A DNA stretch of 64,000 bases from Aphidius gifuensis (Eukaryota; Arthropoda; Insecta; Hymenoptera; Braconidae), in the NCBI RefSeq assembly GCF_014905175.1, contig NC_057789.1:15552876-15616875 (forward strand), in the 5' to 3' direction. Under the pieces are notes generated by a model. That model was not told the origin of the DNA. It made no database searches and saw nothing but the letters and a program-made list of their open reading frames with translations. Below are positions 1 through 8,416 of this stretch, piece after piece. The first letter of the stretch is position 1; every line of letters starts with the position of its first letter. The position numbers and the translations under genes were made by a program.

Positions 1-1
1 T

Positions 2-1556
2 GAAATAGCTGTAGACTTGCCAAATAATATAGACCAAATTAATAAAGACGACTCAGACTCCCAAGACTCAGAAGTGAGCGAGGACGAGATCGAAACTCAA
101 ATTGAACACAGTTCGAAAAATATTATAACTTCTAGAGAACCCTTCCAAGTTCAAAAGAACCATAAAATGTATTTCGTATCAGAAAACGGCGAACCTTGTG
201 ATTCAGGCGCCAAAGAATTATGTAAAAAGCATAGTAATATTTTAAAACACCCTGTCGAAGCAGGAAAAGCAAGTTGTAAAGTGGTGGGTAAGAAACTTCA
301 TTTTCCTCTTGTAATAAAAAAAAGGGAGGGGGAGTCATTACTTACAATGATTAAACATATAAGAGGAGCATTAAACCATGCTCACGAAATTATGTTGGAA
401 AAAGAAATAGAATCTGTAGTCATTTCAAAATCAAATAAAGTTTGCAATATAGAGTGGACGGAAATTTTAGAAATAATAAAAGAAGAATTTATGAATAGTC
501 AAATTAAAATTATTATTTGTACAAATGAAATTGAATTTGTGGATATAAAAGAAAGGGATCAAATTTTTAATGAGGCCCATCAGGCACCCATAGGGGGGCA
601 TAAGGGGGTAAATAAAACTTACAATAGAATTAAAGAAAGATTTTATTGGGAAAATTTAAAAGAAGATATCCAGTCACGAATACAACATTGCTTAGACTGC
701 CAGAAAAATAAATTAGTTCGTAAAAGAACAAAACAACCAATGGTAATTACCGATACACCAAGGTCCGCTTTCGAAAAAATTGCCATGGACGTGGTGGGCC
801 CTTTAGCCATCACTAAATCAGGCAATCAATGCATCCTTACCATGCAGTGTTTATTGACTAAATTTGTAGTGGCAGTAGCCATTCCTAACCAAACTACCCC
901 AGAAATAATCAAAGCCTTCATTGATAATTTCGTAAGCCTTTACGGTACTCCAGTCACAATCCTCAGTGACAGGGGAAGAAATTTCGAGAGTCAGCTCTTA
1001 AAGGCAATGGCTGGCCGATTTAAAATTGATAAATGTCGAACTACTGCTTTTCATCCACAGAGCAATGGCTCATTAGAGAGATCACATCACCCGCTGGGGG
1101 AGTATCTCAAACATTATGTAAATAATAAAAAGGATGATTGGGATGAATGGCTCAAATTGGCAATTTTGTCTTACAATACGAGCGTCCATGAATCCACAAA
1201 ATTTACCCCATATGAATTAGTCTATGGAAAAAGAGCCAGACTACCGTCATGTAAACCGTTACTAGAGTCGGAAAGAATACCTACATTTCAAGGGTACATG
1301 GAAGATCGAAGTCATGAAACAGATTATGAATCAAGATTAAAGAGAAAACAAAAATAATGCCAAAACAAAATTACCCAGTAAATTTTAAATTGGAGAAACG
1401 TTCACATTGAAAAAGGACCCAAACCAGGGAAGCTTTTACCCTTACTGGGATGGACCTTTTGAAATTTTAAATGTGACGGATAGAGAGGTAGAACTGAGGG
1501 TGGAAAAGGGAAAAGTTTCCCCAAACCGTCTCAGGTTATTCCAAAATCTCGCCTGA
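2..1556 (+). pseudogene. pol: pol fragment: Ty3/gypsy integrase with GPF module
   Basis: The 3' end of a gypsy polyprotein, encoding the integrase that inserts the cDNA into the host genome. The frame is open from base 2 to 1357, so the start lies upstream. A zinc-binding HHCC region (HQAPIGGHKG followed by CLDCQKNK, about 570-720) precedes the catalytic core, which shows MDVVGPL, LSDRGRNF and NGSLERSHH, the D, D and E positions. After the stop at 1355 the reading continues in other frames through the C-terminal module, with YWDGPFEI at about 1440-1465, and ends at 1554-1556. At least two frameshifts therefore lie between about 1335 and 1395. The core matches the errantivirus/mdg1-like gypsy type. 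Bases 1557-1784 hold no ORF and separate pol from env. Confidence 0.93.
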
Positions 1557-1784
1557 AGAGGCTAAAATACTTGATAAAAATAAAACTAAATTAAGAGAAT
1601 TAGAGCAAGAGGAGGAAATTACATATAATTAATAAATAAAACACTCACTTACAAAGTCTGTTCCGCATGTTTAGTAAGGTAGATATTTTGGACTAACAGT
1701 CAACTCCGTCTCCAGTGAGTCCAAACTTACTGTGGGGAAGCGGGAGTCAAAAGAGTAGAAACCGGTGTAAATAACATTGTATAG

Positions 1785-3709
1785 ATGGAGTATTATAATA
1801 ATAATTTACAGATGATTAGGAAAAGCGTAGCCATATTGATACTAGCGTTAGCCACGGTCGAAGCCCTCATTGGTTGATTGCACTGGACCCATGCTAAACA
1901 CCACCACTATTTCGTTACTGGACGTCGACGAGTGTGATATCGCTCGAGAGCCAGTGAAGACTAGCAAAGCACGGGTGATGCTGAGCAGAGCGAAGCCAGC
2001 CAGGCAGCGTGGTGTGCGGCCAGTAAGTATCTAGAATAGTCTTCAACTGTGGAGCCGCCACAGATTGTAGCCATTACCAATAATGGCAACGCTAAATATA
2101 TAAATCCTATTTCAAGGGATGTAAAACGCTTTATAATCACGGTACGGTGACAGTCGGCGGCAACACGGCAATGTCACCACAGAAATTATAGAGCTGTTAC
2201 ACTGGCAGGAAGTGCGAACTCAGATGGAGATTGTTCAGGGGCAAGTTATTCGGATGCTTATGGAAGCTGGAACCATGTTGTCGTAACAGCCTCCATAAAC
2301 CATCACAAAACGCTAGAAAGTTAGAACAAGACAAAATCCATTTTAGTTCGGGAACTTCTTGCCAGTTGAGTGCTGAAACATGTATCGACATGTACGGCGG
2401 TTATGCCTTCTGGGACAGTAGACCATCAAACCAATGGTGCGACTCAGAAAAATACGTAACCATATGGTATGGTCAGGCTGATATAGCAGAAAGCAAGGAA
2501 GGTACAGTTTATACAGTAGCTCACGACGATTATAGTTTTTCTCTTAAAACAAAAAGCTCATTTGAAAATTGCGGCGTTAAAATAATTTCTACCGAACACC
2601 CCCGCTTATTTATAACAGAAGGTCAATCACTTTCAACCAAAGAAAGAAATGATCTTGAAACCCACGATATAATGAGTTATGTAAATGCTAAGTTCGTTTA
2701 TGTAGAGCGTTGGGCAAGGAATCAGATGAGCGATTTATATTATAATTTATTAGAAAATGAATGTAGATTAGAAAGAAAGCAACTGCGTGCAAGCCTGTCC
2801 CTCGCTGCAAACCTCCCCGATGAATTCGCCTACCAATATATGGGTAAACCTGGTTACACAGCAATAGTAGCAGGGGAAGTAGTTCATATGATCCAATGTG
2901 TAGCCGTGGAGGTGAAAATAAGACAAGATGGTAAATGCTACAGCAATTTACCTATCACGAAAGGTAGAAATGAAAGTATGTTCATGACTCCTCGCACACA
3001 CATCATAACCCCTGAGGCAACTCAACTACCATGTAACGGTCCCCTACCACAATATTTTAAAATTGACAATCTATGGTACAAATTCATTCCTAACCCAGTT
3101 TTGGGAGAAACACCTTCAATCTTGAAACCTGCCACTACAGCTAGCTGGAAATGCAATGCATTGACAGAATTAGCCTCATCAGGTATTTACACCTCAGAGG
3201 ATCTAGAGAACATGAGAGAAAGAATCATGTTCCCTATCGAGAGATCCATGATATTGAGCGACTTCGCAGCTCAAGCTTCTGGTACAAATCTTGTATACGC
3301 TAAAAGATCCTATATGGGGATCTTCAGCGATGAAGATTTTGAAAAGATATCTGAAAGTGTTTGGGAAAAGACATGGGGTAAATTCACCTACTTTGGTAAT
3401 ATTAGCGCTGGAATTATTGGAATATTTACTATTGTGCACATTTTTAAGACAATAGCGGATACCATTCTACATGGTTACGCCCTCCACGCTGTATACGGTT
3501 GGTCAGTACATCTATTAGCAGCACTATGGTCAACTCTGGCCACTGGGCTCTTGCACGAGCGTAAAACTAAGCGAACTAACGGTGGGGAATACTTCAAAGA
3601 GACCTCTCCTGACATCGAACTGCTCCCCAAAAACGTAGAAACAGGCTTGTACCCAACCGCTCCCGCCAATAACGACTACCGCTCGATTCCCCAACCAAAA
3701 CTCACATAA
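1785..3709 (+). pseudogene. env: env: chuvirus/mononegavirus-like class glycoprotein, frameshifted at the N-terminus
   Basis: An envelope glycoprotein gene. An ATG at 1785 (or 1812) opens a short hydrophobic signal-peptide-like stretch that hits TGA at 1875. The next frame then reads DCTGPMLNT and SLLDVDECD, an N-terminal pattern I associate with chuvirus-type glycoproteins. Another frame carries DCSGASYSDAYGSWNHVVV (about 2210-2275). From about 2320 to 3709 the frame is open, with no good ATG, so the long ORF is only the C-terminal three quarters. It has many cysteines, a CYSNLPI motif, TRTH-like and WYKFIPNP blocks, and a hydrophobic region of two segments near 3395-3545, followed by a short basic cytoplasmic tail. 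Assignment to the chuvirus-like class rests on remembered motif patterns, not on a search. The frameshifts make a functional protein unlikely from this copy. Confidence 0.75.
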
Positions 3710-3861
3710 TTATTTATAAGATTCAAGCAAAGTAATAATAATAATAATAATAATAAGTTAAAAATTAAGTTACGTTTAATAAACATCATGGTAAACAATG
3801 AAAGGTAATAAATCTACGATATATGTGTGTTGGGTTGGTCTTTGTTTTAATTTGATTATAG

Positions 3862-4351
3862 ATGGAAGCACAGCATATTATAAATAAAGATCTATCACCG
3901 GAGGATTCCAAACCCGAATCGCTCATGGACGAATCAATAGAAATGAACTTTATGAGAAAACAAAATCAACCTCTGGGATGGTTACTCACACAAAGACAAA
4001 CTCACGGAATACGGGGGATAGAATGGTCTCTCTCCTGTAGTACCAGGGTTGGCGAGTGGAGACGGTATACCAAAGAATTAGAACTTCAAAAAACAATGGA
4101 AAAAATTGCTTCCGCCCCATATCGACCCCAATGACGACAATGTATTAGGTGAACACGTTTGGGATCCAAGGACTTCGACACCAAGGAGACCACTCAGAAA
4201 AAAAAGAAGATTAACCAAGAATTCATCTAGAACAAACAATAACACAGTTCCACCACAACCTGGCCAAAACAGCGTTGGTGAAGGGAACTGGTTATTCGAT
4301 GATGTTCCTCCTCCACGAACGTCAGGACGATACACACCACTGCAGTGCTAG
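3862..4351 (+). pseudogene. small basic accessory ORF in two overlapping frames
   Basis: Two overlapping frames (3862-4134 and about 4106-4351) look like one gene broken by a frameshift near 4100-4134. The ATG lies directly after a good splice-acceptor sequence (TTTGATTATAG), as expected for a spliced subgenomic message. The second half has an arginine/lysine cluster (RRPLRKKRR) like a nuclear-localisation or RNA-binding arginine-rich motif, and proline-rich stretches. No family is recognised. It sits just after env, where complex retroviruses keep small regulatory genes, but a Rev- or Tat-like role is only an analogy. Confidence 0.5.
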
Positions 4352-4748
4352 GTGTCTATAAAAGTCCGATGATGCCGGACCTCTGGATGGTGGTCCTCCT
4401 ATATTCTCACTTTACCATGATGTCTAACAATTAAAAACACCAATAATTTTTTTATATATAAATAATAATTTTTTTTTATTATTTTAAAATTCATTGTTAT
4501 AATTTACGCCCTAACCAGTTATTCGTATATCATATAAGTAACTAATTTTAATGTTTTTGTCTGAAAAATACCCTTCTCCGATTGAAGGAATAATTAATCA
4601 TGAATTAATTACCCCTTCAAGGAAGGCCACTACTACGATAATTCGTCTGCTAGATCTAAGTTACGTAAGAAAACTCGTGTCGAGTAGGTAAAAATACTAA
4701 AAGAAATCCGCATGTCTGCCTACTATTACAAAATAATACCATCGAAAA
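4352..4748. other. AT-rich spacer between accessory ORFs
   Basis: Non-coding. It contains T-rich and A-rich runs (about 4447-4490) and a palindromic AATTAAT stretch near 4590-4606. No promoter or gene was recognised. A second open frame from 4712 overlaps the start of the next ORF and is probably incidental. Confidence 0.5.
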
Positions 4749-5930
4749 ATGGCAGCGCCACAATATTTAATAGCAGCAGGAAACCTGCGAAAATGCCAAC
4801 TGCGAAGGTGTTCAATAGAATGGTCTTCGGCCCAGCTGAAAAGAGTGGTTTTAGCCAGAAGAACAAGTTGTGCCAGCTTGTTCTATGGTATCAGTCCAGC
4901 CTCTTGCGTACAATTAAAAGAGGGTGTAGACACAGTAATTATTAAAAAGAAACCAAACGACCCGAGGGAAGAATTGTTGTGTGTACCGTGTTACGCAAAA
5001 ACATTCAGAAATTCAGAATCTCGTTTCCACAAAATTGTACATAGGTTTCATCTGTTAACTTTAGAAAGAAACTTCAATTTAAATTGCCGTAAATGCCAAC
5101 AAACCCTGTTAATAGAAAAACGGGCGGAAGAGTGTGAAGACTGTTTAGCGGAATATGTCCTTCATGATAACCTGCTAAACGAATATAAGACAATCATAGT
5201 GCGGGGTTTCATTAGTACACCTTGGGAACCAGCATCAAATTTGAACTGGCTACACCCATCGAATACCGTAACAAATCGAAATCCCCCACACAAACTGACA
5301 CCAAGAGATTATGTTATTCAAATGAAAACAAAACCCACAAATGTATGCCCAACTGCCCCAATTAAACTTACCAATCGGGGACCTGACGACACTCACAAGG
5401 ATGAGTTTCGTTACAATTTAATTAGAACCCAGAAAGCAGAAGCGACGGTCAAAAATCACAAAGTTCAATGTCAACTCTGTGATAACGACCACTCTGCAGG
5501 ACAATGTCCAAATTGGTTGGCAGCAAAATTAGCTACTATTAAGTTAGAGTTAATCCAAGATAAGCTGGAAACATTTGACAATTTAGACGACAGAGATTGT
5601 GAATACTGTAAATCAGGATATCACATCACTAACTGTTGTCCAAGTTTGTGGTCTTTAATCAATCTTGATCAAAGCCAAGCAGAGGTTATTCAACAACGGA
5701 AAATTCTGGAACAGCGGAAGGCGTTAGAGAAAAAATGTTCCAAGGGTAAACCCACTGTACCCGTATCTCGTCGTCGATGTTATTCATGTGGTAACATTGG
5801 TCATATCGCAGTAAACTGCCAAAGCCTCGAAAAAAGGTCTACCTCCACAAATCCAATAACCTTCACAATAAAAAATATGAACCCTAGCACAACTTCCCAG
5901 TATCGTGGAAGCATAAGAAATTTCTACTAG
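4749..5930 (+). CDS. accessory ORF A: cysteine module plus CCHC knuckles (393 aa)
   Basis: Unrecognised protein. ATG at 4749 is the first in frame. Residues 78-132 form the module shared with the next two ORFs: C78/C81, C113/C116 and C129/C132, with several histidines between the first two pairs (94-101). The C-terminal half has zinc knuckles: C241-C244-H248-C253 (short form), C284-C287-H292-C296/297, and a canonical retroviral-type CX2CX4HX4C at C344-C347-H352-C357. The region between is charged and probably helical (about 305-330). Knuckles of this kind bind single-stranded nucleic acid in Gag nucleocapsids, so a role in nucleic-acid binding is reasonable. There is no transmembrane segment. 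It could alternatively be a captured host or viral gene. Confidence 0.7.
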   Translation: MAAPQYLIAAGNLRKCQLRRCSIEWSSAQLKRVVLARRTSCASLFYGISPASCVQLKEGVDTVIIKKKPNDPREELLCVPCYAKTFRNSESRFHKIVHRFHLLTLERNFNLNCRKCQQTLLIEKRAEECEDCLAEYVLHDNLLNEYKTIIVRGFISTPWEPASNLNWLHPSNTVTNRNPPHKLTPRDYVIQMKTKPTNVCPTAPIKLTNRGPDDTHKDEFRYNLIRTQKAEATVKNHKVQCQLCDNDHSAGQCPNWLAAKLATIKLELIQDKLETFDNLDDRDCEYCKSGYHITNCCPSLWSLINLDQSQAEVIQQRKILEQRKALEKKCSKGKPTVPVSRRRCYSCGNIGHIAVNCQSLEKRSTSTNPITFTIKNMNPSTTSQYRGSIRNFY

Positions 5931-5959
5931 GAAAGACAAGCGAAAGACAGGAGGAGTAG

Positions 5960-5994
<35 letters not shown>

Positions 5995-6395
5995 AAAAAA
6001 AAAAAAAATATAAAAAAAAAAAAGGGGGAAAATTTCCTCATATCTCTAATTATTAGATTCTTTTCAAATAAACCATAGCATATAAATGGTAGAGACCATT
6101 AACTTTAAGAAATTTTTACTATTAATAAATTTAAAAAGATTAAACATTAGGAAGTCCTTCCTTCCTTTCTGGGTTAATTACTAATAATTACAAATAATTA
6201 TGTCCTAAGATAGAAGGATGAACAATCGCAATAAGTTGTTTATTCTTCTAAAATAAAATATAGTTAGAACTTAACGATTAAGAAATAATTTGGGTAATGT
6301 TGTATAAAAATAAATGTGTGAACTAATGAATTTTGCAAATCTGTTTAGATTTTTATAAATTTTTGTGAGCTTATCAACCAATCAACCACACCACC
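5931..6395. other. spacer with long A tract after ORF A
   Basis: About 30 bases after the ORF A stop there is a run of more than 30 A, followed by further A runs (5961-6022) and GGGGG. The rest is AT-rich, with imperfect palindromes (TTAATTACTAATAATTA near 6172). No AATAAA lies directly before the A tract. The leader of the next ORF ends in CACCACCATG. Confidence 0.6.
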
Positions 6396-7106
6396 ATGAT
6401 TTCTGCAAAATACGTCACATGTCAATATACCGTGACACAAGATCCAAAGTGGGAGGAGTTCGACGTCTCGTACTCTCCAAAAGGAGATTACCTCGATGTT
6501 GTCAAGTCACTGAAGCACGCGGAAGCGGATGACATCCAACCAAGCCCAGGAATCAAAGAATTGGTGGTATACCGCAGCAAGGATAGATACGCAGAGACCT
6601 TTTACTGCGTAAGCTGTTATGACATAGCACGAGATAATACATCAGAAGAAATATATGAAGTAACCCATAACACAACACTATGGGCCAATAACCATGACCA
6701 GGTGGATATTTACTGTGGACGATGCAAACTATTGATAGCAAAATTCCACCTAGTAAATTGGTGTGCACAATGTGCATACGAAGATAAGGGCTGGGGAATA
6801 GACCAAGGTCTCCTCAAGTCCCTCATGGAAAAACAATTAGAAAAAGCAGCAGAAGAAGACTGGGTAGAAACAGAAGAGAACATAGGCTTGGAAACACTAT
6901 TCCAAGACTCAACTGATAAATGCACACAATGCAACGGAGGTCATGATACAAAATATTGTCCTCAAGAATTAACAACCACAAAAGAACAAATAAAATCAAG
7001 GAAAACCTTCCAATATCTGCGACGGTGTTACCGTCCCGGTTGCCCACTAGACATGGTATCCAATAACCTAGTGAGAAAAAATGGAGAGAGGGCAAATCAA
7101 CGTTGA
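6396..7106 (+). CDS. accessory ORF B: cysteine module plus one knuckle (236 aa)
   Basis: Unrecognised, but clearly related to the ORFs on either side. The start ATG has a strong context (CACCACCATG). The shared module is C71/C74, C107/C110, C123/C126, with H91 and H100 between the first pairs. An acidic, probably helical stretch (about 140-165) leads to a short knuckle C176-C179-H183-C188, then two further cysteines (C211, C216) and a basic tail. Its last 26 bases overlap the start of ORF C in another frame, which would allow coupled or bicistronic expression, or may reflect a frameshift in an originally fused gene. Confidence 0.7.
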   Translation: MISAKYVTCQYTVTQDPKWEEFDVSYSPKGDYLDVVKSLKHAEADDIQPSPGIKELVVYRSKDRYAETFYCVSCYDIARDNTSEEIYEVTHNTTLWANNHDQVDIYCGRCKLLIAKFHLVNWCAQCAYEDKGWGIDQGLLKSLMEKQLEKAAEEDWVETEENIGLETLFQDSTDKCTQCNGGHDTKYCPQELTTTKEQIKSRKTFQYLRRCYRPGCPLDMVSNNLVRKNGERANQR

Positions 7107-7458
7107 AGAAGAGCTCAAGGAAGCTGGAGTCCTGTTCTGTCTCAAAGGGGCTCCCTATATCAGCGGAGTCACTATTCGCCAAGCAGAAGGAGAAGAACTA
7201 TTGTGTACGACATGTACATACAAAAGTGACCTAATAAAGTATCACAACCAATACACCTACATAGACCATCCTCACATGTGGTCTGACGATCCAGAACTAC
7301 CACTCAGCTGTGCAAACTGTACTAAGATATTGTTGGAACCACACGATCCAAATAAATGTGCAGATTGTGTTAGAGAATTCTTGACCTTCAAGGATCTCAA
7401 AGAACTTTACGCCCAGAGAATAGCCAAGGCTGCAAAAAAGAGCATGAGCCCAGCCTAA
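7081..7458 (+). CDS. accessory ORF C: cysteine module only (125 aa)
   Basis: Third copy of the module: C42/C45, C77/C80, C93/C96, preceded as in ORF A by a short beta-strand-like stretch and the acidic lead-in EELLC. It lacks knuckles and ends in a lysine-rich tail. It overlaps ORF B by 26 bases. The minimal protein is essentially the module itself, which argues that the module folds on its own. Function unknown; metal binding is inferred from paired CX2C motifs. Confidence 0.65.
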   Translation: MERGQINVEEELKEAGVLFCLKGAPYISGVTIRQAEGEELLCTTCTYKSDLIKYHNQYTYIDHPHMWSDDPELPLSCANCTKILLEPHDPNKCADCVREFLTFKDLKELYAQRIAKAAKKSMSPA

Positions 7459-7459
7459 A

Positions 7460-7715
7460 ACTTAAGAACTTCAAACTTCAAGAACGTCAAACATTAACCA
7501 ACTTCAAGAACTTCAACCTTCAAGAACGTCAAACATTAAACAACTTAAGAACTTCAAACTTCAAGAACGTCAAACATTAACCAACTTCAAGAACTTCAAC
7601 CTTCAAGAACGTCAAACATTAAACAACTTCAAGAACTTCAAACTTCAAGAACGTCAAACATTAACCAACTTCAAGAACTTCAAACGTCGAGAACTTCAAC
7701 GTCAAGAACTTCAAG
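7460..7715. repeat. 42-bp tandem repeat, about six copies
   Basis: Units of about 42 bp built from AACTTCAAGAAC, CTTCAAGAACGTC and AAACATTAA elements follow directly after ORF C. Copies alternate slightly (AACTTAAG/AACTTCAAG and ATTAACC/ATTAAAC), so the higher-order unit is about 84 bp. The last copy degrades into shorter CTTCAAGAA units. It lies in the 3' untranslated part of the retroelement. Confidence 0.9.
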
Positions 7716-7850
7716 AGTCTACGAATAGATATTAAGAACTTCTGTAATATAAATTTAAGGTAAAAATAAGTAAGGTAATCACGGAACAGTACGTCTAGCC
7801 TTCCGTTTACGTACACTTCGTTCCCTGAACGAAAGGTTTTACTGTGGGGG
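7716..7850 (+). other. 3' untranslated end and polypurine tract
   Basis: Short leader to the LTR. The last bases, TGTGGGGG (7843-7850), form the G-rich tract that would prime plus-strand synthesis, immediately before the LTR start TGTAATG at 7851. Confidence 0.7.
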
Positions 7851-7870
7851 TGTAATGTCCGGCGGTAAGC
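7851..7870 (+). mobile_element. LTR start fragment (20 bp)
   Basis: TGTAATGTCCGGCGGTAAGC occurs here, directly after the polypurine tract, and again at 8417-8436, where a long LTR follows. Beyond base 20 the two diverge completely. This is either the 3' LTR of the first element cut short, or an LTR split by the 546 bp at 7871-8416. Confidence 0.75.
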
Positions 7871-8416
7871 TACTAAAATATTATTGGTGGTACAATAAAT
7901 CAAATAGAAGAACTTTAAAAAGAACTTGATTATTTAAAAATATTATATAAATATCATGTTAAATGATCACTTAAATTTATCAATGAAAAAAAAAATGAGG
8001 CAAGACAAATTAAAATAATATTCAATGACATGGCAAATTATTAAAAAGTTAAATTGAATTATCACAAAACCAAGATTCTTGAAATGAATTATTAAATGAC
8101 ATGTTGGATATTTAATCATTTATATTTGAATCAATTGATATTGATACTTGTTCTGAAATATATTTATAGACAAAATTATCATCAAATAAAATTAAATATA
8201 CAAAGTTGTAAAACACTTATTGAAACTAAAAAAAATGGGAAATTATCATTAAAAGTATCATACAATAAAGCTGCTGATTTGATATTAGAAGCAAATACAG
8301 AATGTTTTGATACATGTAAAAATTCGAATGATTTAAATATGGAATTATCTAAAAACTGTCTACATTAAATTGACGATGAAAAAAAATATGATTGAGTTAA
8401 TTCACTCCAAATACTT
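7871..8416 (+). pseudogene. gene-like debris between two LTR starts
   Basis: AT-rich sequence with no transposon ends. An open frame at about 8096-8368 includes a host-like stretch (KAADLILEANTECFDTC, then MELSKNCL). This loosely recalls a helical repeat of vesicle-tethering proteins such as NBAS, but the resemblance is weak and from memory. The frame is open only locally and the upstream part has stops. Probably a fragment of a host gene carried into the locus by insertion or recombination. Confidence 0.35.

Larger units (their letters stand above)
1..7850 (+). mobile_element. Ty3/gypsy endogenous-retrovirus-like element, internal region, 5' end outside the window
   Basis: One plus-strand block runs from the end of pol (integrase) through env and a series of accessory ORFs to a G-rich polypurine tract and an LTR start at 7851. 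The pol-env order is that of errantivirus-type gypsy elements. The 4 kb of extra ORFs after env is not typical of them. Pol and env carry frameshifts, so this copy is defective, whereas the three cysteine-rich ORFs downstream are open. Gag, protease, reverse transcriptase and the 5' LTR would lie left of the window. Membership of the downstream ORFs in the same element is inferred from common strand, tight packing and their position before the polypurine tract. Confidence 0.85.

Noticed and set aside
2231..2320. start of the env protein at 2231
   Set aside because: The codon is TTG, and the frame here is out of phase with the conserved N-terminal part, which reads in another frame back to about 1785.
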